A stretch of 64,000 nucleotides of DNA from Comamonadaceae bacterium (lineage in GTDB: Bacteria; Pseudomonadota; Gammaproteobacteria; Burkholderiales; Burkholderiaceae_C). The stretch is taken from contig CANFOS010000003.1 in NCBI GenBank assembly GCA_947448735.1, positions 186,001 to 250,000 of the forward strand, written 5' to 3'. Below are positions 28,274 through 37,268 of this stretch, piece after piece. The translations under genes were made by a program, and so were the position numbers. The notes beneath the pieces were generated by a model. That model was not told the origin of the DNA. It ran no database searches and saw only the letters and a program-made list of their open reading frames with translations. The first letter of the stretch is position 1, and the number at the start of each line of letters is the position of its first letter.

Positions 28274-29950
28274 TTAGTCGTTGGCAAAAATATCAACGTC
28301 TTTGGTCTCTTTGATCAACAGCATGCCAATGACGAAGGTGGCGGCTGCAACGATCACCGGGTACCACAAGCCATAGAAAATGTCGCCTGTCGCAGCCACC
28401 ATGGCGAATGCGGTGGTGGGCAGCAAACCGCCAAACCAGCCATTACCGATGTGATAAGGCAAGCTCATCGAGGTATAGCGGATACGGGTTGGGAACATCT
28501 CGACGAGCATGGCAGCAATCGGGCCGTACACCATGGTGACCAGAATCACCAGGAACACCAGCACCGCCAACACCATGCCTTTGTCCATGGTCTTGTCGTC
28601 GGCTTTGGCTGTCAGGCCTGCCGTTTTCGCGGTTTCAACCACGGCTTTTTTGAAGTCTGCAATCGCTTTGCCGCTGTCGGGTGAGAACGCATCGCGCTTG
28701 TCATTGAGGGTGGCGTTCAGGGACGGGATCTCTTTGTCACCCAGCTTGATGACCGCGATAGAACCGGCAGGACCTGCCACGTTTTTGTAGGGAATATAGT
28801 TCTCTGTCAACGTTCGCTTGGCAATGTCGCAGGAGCTGGTGAAGTCGATCGGACGGGCAATCGGGCTGCCCTGGAAGGAGCAGGTGGCTTGATCAGCAGT
28901 CACAGTGACGGGTACAGTCTTTTGAGCGGCGACCAGCGCCGGGTTGGCGTAATTCAGCAGCATCGGGAAGACCGTGAAGTAGGTCAAGGCAGCGATCAGG
29001 CAGCCACCCAGGATGATGGGCTTGCGACCAATTTTGTCTGACAGTGAGCCGAAGATGAGGAAGAACGGCGTACCAATCACCAGCGACGCGGCAATCAGCA
29101 AGTTGGCGGTTTTCGGGTCCACTTTAGCGATCGACTGCAAGAAGAACAGCGCATAAAACTGACCGGTGTACCAGACCACGGCCTGACCTGCGGTCAAACC
29201 AATCAGCGCCAGAATCACGATCTTCAGGTTTTTCCACTGGCCGAAGGACTCGGACAGCGGTGCTTTGGAGGTCTTGCCTTCAGCCTTCATCTTGGCAAAA
29301 GCAGGTGACTCGTTCATGCTCAAACGAATGTAAACCGACACGGCCAGCAGCAAGATGGACAGCAGGAAGGGAACGCGCCAGCCCCAGACTTCAAAAGCCG
29401 GGCCGGTCAATTCGCGGGTGACCAGAATCACGATCAGCGACAGAAACAAGCCCAGCGTTGCTGTGGTTTGAATCCAGGCGGTGTACGCGCCACGCTTGCC
29501 CATAGGGGCGTGCTCGGCAACATACGTGGCAGCGCCGCCATATTCGCCACCCAATGCCAGGCCTTGCAGCATGCGCAGTGCAACCAGAATGATCGGAGCG
29601 GCAATACCAATGGTGGCGTAGTTGGGCAGCAGGCCGACGATAAAGGTCGCCGAACCCATGATCAAAATCGTGACCAGAAAGGTGTACTTGCGGCCAATCA
29701 TGTCGCCCAAGCGGCCGAAAACCAGCGCACCGAAGGGACGAACAATAAAGCCTGCAGCGAAGGCCAACAACGCGAAAATGTAGGCTGATGTGGGGTCCAG
29801 TCCACCAAAGAACTGTTTGGCGATCACGGCGGCCAGTGAGCCGTACAGATAAAAGTCGTACCACTCAAACACGGTACCCAGCGAGGAAGCGAAGATCACT
29901 TTCTTCTCTTCAGCGCTCATGGGACGTGGAGCGACGGTTGATGTTGCCAT
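28274..29950 (-). CDS. MHS-family MFS transporter with large extracytoplasmic insert
   Basis: 558 residues from ATG 29950 (GGAGAC ribosome-binding site); the frame to 30082 is an unlikely extension. The start SSLGTVFEWYDFYLYG and the GRxGDxxGRK loop (GRLGDMIGRKYTF) place it with metabolite:H+ symporters (shikimate, citrate, proline/betaine relatives). About 12 spans are visible, plus an unusual insert of ~118 residues (about 337-455) between spans. This insert is polar with two Cys (TCSFQG, SSCD) and is probably periplasmic. Substrate unknown. The gene ends at a strong terminator. Confidence 0.9.
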   Translation of the reverse strand: MATSTVAPRPMSAEEKKVIFASSLGTVFEWYDFYLYGSLAAVIAKQFFGGLDPTSAYIFALLAFAAGFIVRPFGALVFGRLGDMIGRKYTFLVTILIMGSATFIVGLLPNYATIGIAAPIILVALRMLQGLALGGEYGGAATYVAEHAPMGKRGAYTAWIQTTATLGLFLSLIVILVTRELTGPAFEVWGWRVPFLLSILLLAVSVYIRLSMNESPAFAKMKAEGKTSKAPLSESFGQWKNLKIVILALIGLTAGQAVVWYTGQFYALFFLQSIAKVDPKTANLLIAASLVIGTPFFLIFGSLSDKIGRKPIILGGCLIAALTYFTVFPMLLNYANPALVAAQKTVPVTVTADQATCSFQGSPIARPIDFTSSCDIAKRTLTENYIPYKNVAGPAGSIAVIKLGDKEIPSLNATLNDKRDAFSPDSGKAIADFKKAVVETAKTAGLTAKADDKTMDKGMVLAVLVFLVILVTMVYGPIAAMLVEMFPTRIRYTSMSLPYHIGNGWFGGLLPTTAFAMVAATGDIFYGLWYPVIVAAATFVIGMLLIKETKDVDIFAND

Positions 29951-30122
29951 GGCTGTCTCCAAAAATAATAAGACTTCCAAAATGGAAGGGTCGTGCATTG
30001 TTTTGGTTGCGACTGACCGCGCTCTGACGCGAAAATAACAAAAGCTGACAAACCAAGGGAAAACCCGACAAAAACTTTTCAAGATGCGGATTTTTGCGGG
30101 AAAACGCTAGGTCAATTTTTGA

Positions 30123-30764
30123 TCACTGTCGAACAACCCCGGCCGCAACCTGACGCGAGCGTTCCCAGCCGCCGGCTTCAAACCAGGGCGCATCAAGCAG
30201 ATAGTCGCGCAGCATGGGCAGCGCATCGAGACCCCAAAAGACCTGGCCATCGACTTCAAAAGCGGGCACCCCAAACACCCCTTTGCCGATGGCGGCGTCG
30301 GTGTTGGCTTTCAAACCGTTTTTAACGTCACTGCCTTGCAGGTCATGGCGGGGCTTGAGTTGCGCCAGCAGTGCTTCAAAAGAAGCAGCGTCATTCATAT
30401 CTGCACCGCTGGTCCACACATGTTTGAAAATTTGCTCACACACATAGCGGTTGCAGTCGCCCGCCCGCTGGCCACAAGCCAGGGCCAAACGAAGCAGCGG
30501 CAGCGGGTTGAACGGGTGGCTTGCAGGCATGCGCATCTCCAGCCCCAGCTTGTCAGCCAGCCACATGACTTGCCGGTAGGTCCAGTCGCGCTTGGGGGCG
30601 ATCTCGGCCGGCCCCAGCTGTCCATGGTGTTTGAGCATGCCGGCAAACAAGACGGGCCGGTAATCAACGCCGTAGCTGATGCCCTTTAATGCCTCGGGCA
30701 ACTGCTCAAACGCCAGATAAGCGTAAGGCGAAATAAAGTCAAGGTGAAAGGTGATGTGCTTCAT
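30123..30764 (-). CDS. 2-hydroxychromene-2-carboxylate isomerase (DsbA-like, kappa-GST fold)
   Basis: 213 residues. The N-terminal FHLDFISPYAYLAFEQLP has the catalytic serine S12 in place of the DsbA CxxC. A helical middle domain follows, then the thioredoxin-like GVPAFEVDGQVFWG cis-proline loop. The family isomerises hydroxychromene carboxylates in naphthalene-type degradation with glutathione; orphan copies like this one often have unknown substrates. It starts 3 bases after the stop of the YbaK-DUF1289 gene, as the last gene of the liuD-to-liuE side. Confidence 0.88.
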   Translation of the reverse strand: MKHITFHLDFISPYAYLAFEQLPEALKGISYGVDYRPVLFAGMLKHHGQLGPAEIAPKRDWTYRQVMWLADKLGLEMRMPASHPFNPLPLLRLALACGQRAGDCNRYVCEQIFKHVWTSGADMNDAASFEALLAQLKPRHDLQGSDVKNGLKANTDAAIGKGVFGVPAFEVDGQVFWGLDALPMLRDYLLDAPWFEAGGWERSRQVAAGVVRQ

Positions 30765-30767
30765 GCG

Positions 30768-31544
30768 TCAAGCCTGCAGGTCAGTCATGCGCTGTTCAAT
30801 GCGCGTCCAGGTGGCTCTTTTGGCATCGTCATCCGCGTTGCCCCAGGCGGCAATTTCATCACGGGTTCTGAAGCAGCCTTCACACAAACCCGTCACCGCA
30901 TGCATGCGGCATACCGCGATACAGGGCGACAGCATCTCGGCTGTAGCCCTTATTTTTAGAGCCCGCAATGCTACCAAAGAAATAGCATTTGACTGGGCTG
31001 ATAGCGCCTCAACCGGGTTAACAGAAACGTCCACCACAGGCGCGCCCGTCAGCCACTCCAGGTCTGCCGGTGCCAACTGAAACACCGCATTCGGGTGCCC
31101 GGCAGCGGCCCAGATCTCGTCGAACCGAAACAAAGACGCATCGATCAGCAAAACACAAGGCGTGGCATGCGCCAGTGGCGACACACCACCGATAGCAAAC
31201 CCGGTTTTGCTTTTGACAAACGCTGCATCGGCCCGTCCCAGGCGCTTGCCGTCTGGGCACACCAGCGCCTCGAGTTTTTTCTCATCGACGCGCTGGTCGC
31301 CCGATGTGACCACCAGCACGGCGGCATCGTCTGACCGGCGGCGAAACACAATGCTCTTGGCAATCTGACCCACACTGACACCCAGCGCATCAGCCGCCTG
31401 CTGTGCGGTGCGTGCCGCATCGTCAAGCATGACAGGCAAATGAGGGTGATCTTTGGCTTGCAGCAGAGCGGCCACTTTTTGAACGCCTTCGGGCAGTGCC
31501 GTTAATTCCGAACCACACAAAGTAAGACCCCCACGTTCATTCAT
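30768..31544 (-). CDS. YbaK-type aminoacyl-tRNA deacylase fused to DUF1289 domain
   Basis: 258 residues from ATG 31544. Residues about 10-165 form a YbaK/ProX editing domain (HLPVMLDDAARTAQQAADALG, AKSIVFR, GGVSPLAHAT) that hydrolyses mischarged tRNA. About 200-258 form a DUF1289 module with the cysteine pattern CIAVC-x-MH...LCEGCFR. The linker (VEALSAQSNAISLVALRALK) is coded by a family-A repeat at 30945-31012. The two domains are usually separate proteins to my knowledge, so the repeat may have joined two genes. The start is weak: the longer frame to 31607 is repeat-derived. Confidence 0.8.
   Translation of the reverse strand: MNERGGLTLCGSELTALPEGVQKVAALLQAKDHPHLPVMLDDAARTAQQAADALGVSVGQIAKSIVFRRRSDDAAVLVVTSGDQRVDEKKLEALVCPDGKRLGRADAAFVKSKTGFAIGGVSPLAHATPCVLLIDASLFRFDEIWAAAGHPNAVFQLAPADLEWLTGAPVVDVSVNPVEALSAQSNAISLVALRALKIRATAEMLSPCIAVCRMHAVTGLCEGCFRTRDEIAAWGNADDDAKRATWTRIEQRMTDLQA
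30945..31012 (+). repeat. Family-A repeat forming the YbaK-DUF1289 linker
   Basis: agcccttatttttagagccc...gctaccaaagaaatagcatttg...gggct matches family A in layout. It is read in frame on the minus strand between two domains. Confidence 0.6.
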
Positions 31545-31607
31545 TTCATGTAACTGTCTGCCCCCGGAGGGGGCTGTGCTTGCTAGGGGCGGCCCGTCGC
31601 TGCGCAC
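31527..31607 (+). repeat. Family-B repeat before the YbaK-DUF1289 gene
   Basis: acccccacg...atgtaactgtctgcccccggagggggctg...ggggcggcccg. It fills the space between the liuE stop (31608) and the chosen start of the next gene, and encodes its first residues if an upstream start is used. Confidence 0.75.
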
Positions 31608-32516
31608 CTAGCCAACCCTCTTGTTCAGCAAGGCAGTAGCCACACGCGAGCTGGGCTTGCGGCCCAAAAAATCGCTGATGTACTGACCCGCATCGACCAG
31701 CTTGTCCAGGTCAATGCCGGTTTCAATGCCCATGCCGTGCAGCATGTAGACCACGTCCTCGGTGGCGACGTTACCGGTCGCGCCTTTGGCATAAGGGCAA
31801 CCGCCCAGGCCGGCCACGGAGGTATCGAAATGCCACACGCCCAGTTGCAGGCTGGCCAGTGTGTTGCCCAGCGCCTGACCGTAGGTGTCGTGAAAGTGGC
31901 CAGACAGCCTGTCGATGGCGTAGTACTTGAGCGCTGCCTCCATGGCGCGCTGCACTTTCAGCGGCGTGCCTACCCCAATCGTGTCGGCCACACCCATGTG
32001 CTGTACGCCAATGCCCGCCATCAGCTCGGCCACCATCGCGACCCGATCGGGCGCAATATCGCCTTCGTACGGGCAACCCACGGCGCAGGAAACAGCGCCG
32101 CGTACGCGAATGCCGGCCGCTTTGGCAGCCGCTACCACTGGTGCAAAGCGTTCAATACTCTCGGCAATCGAGCAATTGATATTGCGCTGGCTAAAGGCTT
32201 CGCTGGCTGAGGCAAACACCACGATCTCATCGGCTTGGGCCGTGAGCGCGGCTTCAAAGCCCCTCATGTTGGGGGTGAGCACCGAATAACGAACATCTGC
32301 GCGACGCTCAATGCCGGTCATCACCGCCAGTCCGTCAGCCATTTGGGGCACCCATTTGGGCGACACAAAGCTGGCCACTTCCAGCTCCTTCAGGCCGGCT
32401 TCTTGTAAGCGATGCACCAGCTCAATTTTGACTGCAGCAGGCACCGGTGCTTTCTCGTTTTGCAGGCCATCGCGCGGGCCCACGTCCACCAGTTTGACTT
32501 TGAAAGGCAGGTTCAT
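31608..32516 (-). CDS. liuE: Hydroxymethylglutaryl-CoA lyase
   Basis: 302 residues cleaving HMG-CoA to acetyl-CoA and acetoacetate, the last step of leucine degradation. ATG 32516 starts MNLPFKVKLVDVGPRDGLQNE; the frame to 32696 is repeat-derived. The metal and substrate motif VGPRDGLQNE, the HFHDTYGQ segment and the active-site cysteine signature GLGGCPYAKGATGN are intact. It lies with liuD, liuC and liuB on the same strand. Confidence 0.95.
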   Translation of the reverse strand: MNLPFKVKLVDVGPRDGLQNEKAPVPAAVKIELVHRLQEAGLKELEVASFVSPKWVPQMADGLAVMTGIERRADVRYSVLTPNMRGFEAALTAQADEIVVFASASEAFSQRNINCSIAESIERFAPVVAAAKAAGIRVRGAVSCAVGCPYEGDIAPDRVAMVAELMAGIGVQHMGVADTIGVGTPLKVQRAMEAALKYYAIDRLSGHFHDTYGQALGNTLASLQLGVWHFDTSVAGLGGCPYAKGATGNVATEDVVYMLHGMGIETGIDLDKLVDAGQYISDFLGRKPSSRVATALLNKRVG

Positions 32517-32649
32517 AAAGGTACTTTCACGGAATATGCAGGCAATGCGCGGTGAGTGACGGCAATCTCTTAAATCAAACAGGGGCCGCGGATCTGGCTC
32601 TGCCAGTCCGCAGGCTTGAGGCTGCGGCTCCACGCCCACTTGAGTGGGG

Positions 32650-32758
32650 TTGGACAGCCTCGAGAGCGCCGCCTCTGGCGGCAGTGCGCCCTGCAAGGGC
32701 AGCGGCCCCCTCGGGGGGCAGGGAGTTACGCGAAGCGAACGACCGTGGGGGCGACATC
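32650..32758 (-). repeat. Family-B repeat upstream of liuE
   Basis: Reverse-oriented copy with gcccccacggtcgttcgcttcgcgtaactccctgccccccgagggggccgctgccc, on the minus strand. It occupies the 243-base gap between the ghrA-like stop and liuE; nothing else was seen in that gap. Confidence 0.8.
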
Positions 32759-32759
32759 A

Positions 32760-33689
32760 TTAGTATCCTTTTTTCATGTCGACGATGCCGGCGATGCCGG
32801 CAATAGCCGCACCGCCATGCAGCGCCTGAATTTTGCCGGCGATCTGCGCAATGCTCTCGGCCCGCAAGGTCCGTGCAGAGGTATGCGGCGTCACCGTGAT
32901 TTTGGGATGCTTCCAGAACGGGTGCTCGGGCGGCAAGGGTTCTTGCCTGAAAACATCCAGCGTCGCACCGGCCAGCTGCCCGCTGTCAATCAGCGCCAAC
33001 AAGTCATCATCCACCACATGGCCACCGCGCGCCACATTGATGACATACCCGCCAGGCAACAGCCGTGTCAGGTGACGCCGGTTCAAAATACTGTCCGTTT
33101 CAGGCGTCAGGGGCAGCAGGCAGACCAGGATGCGGGTGGCGGCCAGAAAGTCATCCAACCCATCCGTTCCTGAGAAGCAGTGCACACCATCGACTGCTTT
33201 TGCAGAGCGGCTCCAGCCCAGCACCGGAAAATCAAACTGCTTTAGCGCCAGCGCCACACGCTCACCCAGCACGCCCAGGCCCATCACGCCGACAGGAAAG
33301 TCTGCACGCACACGCGGCTTGCGAAACGACCATTTTCCGCCTTCGACGTCGGCTTCATAGGCATCAAATTCCCTGAAATGCCGTATCACCGCATGGCACA
33401 CATATTCAGCCATTTGCACCGACATGCCCGCATCATCGAGCCGCACCACTGGCACGCCTGAAGGCAGGCGCAGCTTCATCAGCGCATCTACACCGGCACC
33501 AATATTAAAAATGCCTTTGAGGGTGGTTTGCGCATCAAAAAAGGCTTGCGGGGGCGCCCACACCACAGCGTAGTCGGCTGGGCTGGCGCCTGGCGCCCAC
33601 AGCTCAAGCTGCGCGCCCGGCAGGGCAGCGCGCAGGCCGTCCAGCCAAGGTTGGGCATTCGTATCCGTACAGCAAAACGTCACGCGCAT
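32760..33689 (-). CDS. Glyoxylate/hydroxypyruvate reductase A-like D-2-hydroxyacid dehydrogenase
   Basis: 309-residue NAD(P)-dependent reductase of glyoxylate or hydroxypyruvate. The dinucleotide loop GVMGLGVLGERVA is present, as are the catalytic triad contexts NVARGGHV (Arg), DVFRQEPLP (Glu) and TPHTSA (His). The C-terminus is enriched in Gly/Ala. It starts 4 bases from the liuD stop, so it is cotranscribed with the leucine genes. A role in handling glyoxylate is possible but not shown. Confidence 0.9.
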   Translation of the reverse strand: MRVTFCCTDTNAQPWLDGLRAALPGAQLELWAPGASPADYAVVWAPPQAFFDAQTTLKGIFNIGAGVDALMKLRLPSGVPVVRLDDAGMSVQMAEYVCHAVIRHFREFDAYEADVEGGKWSFRKPRVRADFPVGVMGLGVLGERVALALKQFDFPVLGWSRSAKAVDGVHCFSGTDGLDDFLAATRILVCLLPLTPETDSILNRRHLTRLLPGGYVINVARGGHVVDDDLLALIDSGQLAGATLDVFRQEPLPPEHPFWKHPKITVTPHTSARTLRAESIAQIAGKIQALHGGAAIAGIAGIVDMKKGY

Positions 33690-33693
33690 CAGC

Positions 33694-35694
33694 TTAAGCT
33701 CCCAGTTTTAAAAGCTCTGCGCCTTCAGCCACCTGGTCGCCCGGTGCGTAAAGCAACTCCTCGACCACGCCGTCCACGGGTGCGGCAATGGTGTGCTCCA
33801 TCTTCATGGCCTCCATCACGGCCAGTGCCTGGCCCTTGCTGACTTTGTCGCCCGGCTTGACTGCAAACGACACCACCTTGCCCGGCATGGGGGCGGTCAA
33901 ACGACCACCTTCGATTTGTGCCACACCGGCATGCGCCAGCAAGTCAATTGCTATTATTTGTGTAGCACCCTGCGCACTAAATATATGGGTTACGTCGTTA
34001 TTTTTATAGGTTATGACGGTGATGCGCTGCCCGGCAAACTGCACGTTGATGGCGTCAGCTGCTGATGAAAAAGTCAGCACGCCCGCCACACCGCCTGCGG
34101 CCAGATGCAAAGCGCCGTCGTGCAGGTAAGTCAGCGCAGCAGGGTGCCGTTCGCCATGAAACTCAAACTCAAAGCGCCGCAGCGCCACGCCATGCGACTG
34201 CCAGCCATCGCGGCGGCTGAAGGGGTCATTCGTCTCGAGCGCCTTTTCAGTCAACAGCGTTTGCGCCACAGCGCAGGCAACGGCCATGGGCAAGCCAATC
34301 CGCTCTTGTTTGAACAGCACCGCCTCTTCACGCGGAATCAAGGCGGTGTCCAGGTGGGCGTTGGCAAACGATTCACTTTGCACCACATAGCGCAAAAACT
34401 GCACATTGGTTTGCAAACCCACAATGTGCGTTTGCGCCAACGCTGCATCAAGACGGGCCAGCGCTTCCTGCCGGGTTTTGCCATGCACGATGAGCTTGGC
34501 CACCATCGAATCGTAAAACGGCGAAATCGCATCGCCCTGCCGCACACCATCGTCAATGCGCACCGCGCCGCGTTCAAACGACGCGGCATGGGGCTTGGCG
34601 TAAACATGCAGCGTGCCCGTGGCGGGCAGAAAGTTGTTGTCAGGGCTTTCAGCGCAAATGCGCGCTTCAATCGCATGGCCGTCGATGCGCAGCTCGTCTT
34701 GCGCCAGCGGCAGTTTTTGCCCACTGGCGACCAGCAATTGCCATTCAACCAGGTCAAGGCCCGTGATGGCTTCGGTCACCGGGTGCTCCACCTGCAAGCG
34801 GGTATTCATTTCCATGAAATAGAACTTCATGCTGCCGTCGGACAGTTGCTCGACGATGAACTCGACTGTCCCCGCGCCGACATAGTTCACAGCCCGCGCA
34901 GCAGCCACCGCCGCTTGGCCCATCTGCTGGCGCATCGCGTCGCTCAGGCCGGGTGCTGGCGCTTCTTCCAACACTTTCTGGTGTCGGCGCTGCACCGAAC
35001 AGTCACGCTCAAACAAATGCACATAGTTGCCATGGGTGTCGCCAAACACCTGAATCTCAATATGCCGGGGCCGCTGCGCGTACTTTTCCACCAGCACGTT
35101 GTCGTTGCCAAAACTGCTGATGGCTTCACGCTTGCACGATGCGAGTGCCGCATCAAAGTCTTCAGCCTTGTCAACGGCGCGCATGCCTTTGCCGCCGCCG
35201 CCCGCGCTGGCTTTGATCAGCACCGGGTAGCCAATGCGGTCAGCCTCCCGCTTGAGCAATTCAGGCGACTGGTCAGCCCCGTGGTAGCCCGGCACCAGCG
35301 GTACGCCGGCTTTTTCCATCAGTTGCTTTGATTCCGCCTTCAAACCCATGGCCTTGATGGCGGATGGCGGCGGCCCAATAAAGACCAGCGCGTTGTCCGC
35401 GCAGGCCTGCGCAAAGGCTTCGTTTTCGCTTAAAAAACCGTAGCCGGGGTGAATCGCTTCAGCGCCTGTGGCCTTGGCTGCCTCGATGATGGCTTGCCAG
35501 CGAAGGTAGCTGTCTTTGGGGGCGCTGGACCCCTGCGAGCCAATGTAGACGGCTTCATCGCAAACACTGACATGCTTGGCATCCGCATCTGCATCTGAAT
35601 AAACCGCCACGGTTTTTATGGCCATGCGATTTGCAGTTGCTGCCACGCGGCACGCTATTTCACCGCGATTGGCAATGAGGATCTTTTTAAACAT
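33694..35694 (-). CDS. liuD: Methylcrotonoyl-CoA carboxylase alpha (biotin) subunit
   Basis: 666 residues: biotin carboxylase (about 1-445, MFKKILIANRGEIACRV, ATP-grasp KASAGGGGKGM, the MNTRLQVEHPVTE signature), a linker domain, and a biotinyl domain with K631 in EAMKMEH. With LiuB it carboxylates 3-methylcrotonyl-CoA using bicarbonate and ATP. Assignment over propionyl- or geranyl-CoA carboxylase rests on the surrounding liuA, liuB, liuC and liuE. A family-A repeat encodes about residues 562-583 (TYKNNDVTHIFSAQGATQII), between the linker and biotinyl domains. A 36-base duplicate of its 5' end lies 118 bases upstream. Confidence 0.93.
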   Translation of the reverse strand: MFKKILIANRGEIACRVAATANRMAIKTVAVYSDADADAKHVSVCDEAVYIGSQGSSAPKDSYLRWQAIIEAAKATGAEAIHPGYGFLSENEAFAQACADNALVFIGPPPSAIKAMGLKAESKQLMEKAGVPLVPGYHGADQSPELLKREADRIGYPVLIKASAGGGGKGMRAVDKAEDFDAALASCKREAISSFGNDNVLVEKYAQRPRHIEIQVFGDTHGNYVHLFERDCSVQRRHQKVLEEAPAPGLSDAMRQQMGQAAVAAARAVNYVGAGTVEFIVEQLSDGSMKFYFMEMNTRLQVEHPVTEAITGLDLVEWQLLVASGQKLPLAQDELRIDGHAIEARICAESPDNNFLPATGTLHVYAKPHAASFERGAVRIDDGVRQGDAISPFYDSMVAKLIVHGKTRQEALARLDAALAQTHIVGLQTNVQFLRYVVQSESFANAHLDTALIPREEAVLFKQERIGLPMAVACAVAQTLLTEKALETNDPFSRRDGWQSHGVALRRFEFEFHGERHPAALTYLHDGALHLAAGGVAGVLTFSSAADAINVQFAGQRITVITYKNNDVTHIFSAQGATQIIAIDLLAHAGVAQIEGGRLTAPMPGKVVSFAVKPGDKVSKGQALAVMEAMKMEHTIAAPVDGVVEELLYAPGDQVAEGAELLKLGA
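33945..34010 (-). repeat. Family-A repeat in frame within liuD
   Basis: tgctattatttgtgtagcaccc...actaaatatatgggttac shows the family arrangement. It is read in frame upstream of the biotinyl domain. Confidence 0.5.
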
Positions 35695-35778
35695 GGTTCA
35701 CTTTCGCGGTGAAACAGCCTGCGCACGCTGCGCGTGCCACGCCATGTAGCTTCGCTGCTGCGCGGCTTTGCCGCTGGT

Positions 35779-35813
35779 CACCGCGATTGGCAATGAGTAT
35801 CTTTTTAAACATG
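35779..35813 (-). repeat. Duplicated 5' end of liuD
   Basis: About 35 bases repeat 35661-35695 almost exactly (one or two differences), including an ATG that would read MFKKILIANRG. It is 118 bases from the real copy and out of frame with it. It also supplies the stop codon of the DUF4126 gene (gtttaa). The 80 bases between the copies hold no gene. Confidence 0.8.
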
Positions 35814-36473
35814 TTCATTCTTTGGAAAAAGTGACTTCAAGCGAAAGGCGGGCGACACGCCGGGGTCTGGCTTGCCACTGAAAATGCGGGCCACGCGGCT
35901 GAACAACTGGCGCAAAAACCGCCAGCAAAGTCGGATCAGCCAGATGCTGAGCACCAGCAGCACAGCCAGCACCGCCACAAAAACAAACGGATGCGCCACC
36001 GCCGCCCACAAGCCGAGCGGCACCAGCCCGTCCTCAAGCAGGGACGCGACGATGTTGGTCAAGGGTTCTGGTGATGTGTTGATGGCCGCGCGCGTGGTGG
36101 CCTTGGCAGCAAAGCTGGTGGCCGCCAGCGTGCCGCCCAGCAGCGCCGCCACCAGGGCCATCGCGCCGCCGTCAGCACTAAAAACACTGCCTGCCAGCGC
36201 CGCACCGGCGGGTATGCGAATGACGCTGTGCACCACGTCCCACAATGAATCCAGCCCCGGAATCTTGTCGGCAAAAAACTCAATAAACACCATGAAACCA
36301 CTGACCGCCAGCACCACCGGGTTGGCCAGCACCTGCAAGCCCTGCGGCAAACTGACCCAGCCCATCAAGCCCGCCAACCCCGTCAGCAACACCACAAGAT
36401 ACAAGCGAATGCCACTGGCCCAGCCGAGCGCGCCAGCCAGGGCGATCAGTTGGGCCGTGTCAAGGCTAGGCAT
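35805..36473 (-). CDS. DUF4126 membrane protein
   Basis: 222 residues with about five hydrophobic spans and the family start MPSLDTAQLIALAGALGWASGIRLYLV. The Gly/Ala-rich middle (LAATSFAAKATTRAAINTSPEPLTNIVAS) and the basic C-terminus after the last span are typical. Function unknown. ATG 36473 overlaps the liuC stop by 8 bases, so it is translated with the leucine operon. The stop lies in a duplicate of the liuD 5' end, suggesting that the DUF4126 and liuD genes once overlapped directly. Confidence 0.85.
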   Translation of the reverse strand: MPSLDTAQLIALAGALGWASGIRLYLVVLLTGLAGLMGWVSLPQGLQVLANPVVLAVSGFMVFIEFFADKIPGLDSLWDVVHSVIRIPAGAALAGSVFSADGGAMALVAALLGGTLAATSFAAKATTRAAINTSPEPLTNIVASLLEDGLVPLGLWAAVAHPFVFVAVLAVLLVLSIWLIRLCWRFLRQLFSRVARIFSGKPDPGVSPAFRLKSLFPKNEHV

Positions 36474-37251
36474 GGGGCAACCAGTTGGGTTTGCGTTTTT
36501 GTAAAAACGACTGCAAGCCTTCGCGCCCTTCAGCACTGACGCGCACGTCGGCAATGCTGGCAATGGTCATGTTGACCAGCTCGGGCGTGATGTCTTGGCC
36601 CGCCACGTCTTGCACCAGTTTTTTGCAAAGCCTCATGGCTTCAGGCCCGGCATTGACCAGTGCCATCGACAACTCAGCGACTTTGCTGTCCAGCGCGTCA
36701 CCTGAGACCACCTCATGCACAAAGCCGATACGCAAGGCCTCAAGCGCATTGAATCGCTCAGCCGTTAAAAAATAGCGGTGCGCAGCCCGCGCGCCCATGG
36801 CGCGAATCACGTACGGGCTGATGGTTGACGGCAGCAGGCCCAGTTTGACCTCGCTCAGGCAAAAATAGGCGCTGTCCACCGCCACCGCCACGTCGCACGC
36901 TGCCACCAGGCCGGTGCCCCCTGCATACACATCGCCCTGAATGCGCGCAATCGTCGGCTTGGGGCATTCGTACACGGTGCGCATCATGGCCGCCAGCCGA
37001 CCTGCATCGGCCAGGTTTTGCGCCCGGCTGTAGTCGGCCATGCTGCGCATCCAGTTCAGGTCTGCGCCGGCACAAAATGCGCTGCCGTTGGCCGCCAACA
37101 CAATGCAGCGCACGTCGTCGCGCGTGCCCAGGGTATTAAACACCTCGGTCACCTCGGCAATCACCTCGTCATTGAAGGCGTTGCGCACGTCAGGGCGATT
37201 CAAGGTGACGGTGGCCACCCGCTGGGCGACGTTCAGTTGCAGATGCTTCAT
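36466..37251 (-). CDS. liuC: Enoyl-CoA hydratase family, probable methylglutaconyl-CoA hydratase
   Basis: 261-residue crotonase-fold protein. The oxyanion-hole segments are SAFCAGADLNWM and GDVYAGGTGLVAACDVAV, with a catalytic Glu candidate in FCLSEVKLGLLP. The place between an acyl-CoA dehydrogenase, liuB and liuD supports hydration of 3-methylglutaconyl-CoA to HMG-CoA. ATG 37251 was chosen; the frame to 37347 is longer than the family. Confidence 0.9.
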   Translation of the reverse strand: MKHLQLNVAQRVATVTLNRPDVRNAFNDEVIAEVTEVFNTLGTRDDVRCIVLAANGSAFCAGADLNWMRSMADYSRAQNLADAGRLAAMMRTVYECPKPTIARIQGDVYAGGTGLVAACDVAVAVDSAYFCLSEVKLGLLPSTISPYVIRAMGARAAHRYFLTAERFNALEALRIGFVHEVVSGDALDSKVAELSMALVNAGPEAMRLCKKLVQDVAGQDITPELVNMTIASIADVRVSAEGREGLQSFLQKRKPNWLPHA

Positions 37252-37268
37252 ATTAAAAGTCTCGCTGA

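Noticed and set aside
32517..32696. Longer N-terminus of liuE
   Set aside because: The extra codons are coded by a family-B repeat; MNLPFKVKLVDVGPRDG is the family start.
34105..35331. 408-codon plus-strand frame opposite liuD
   Set aside because: Antisense shadow; high-GC codon use opens long frames on the opposite strand.
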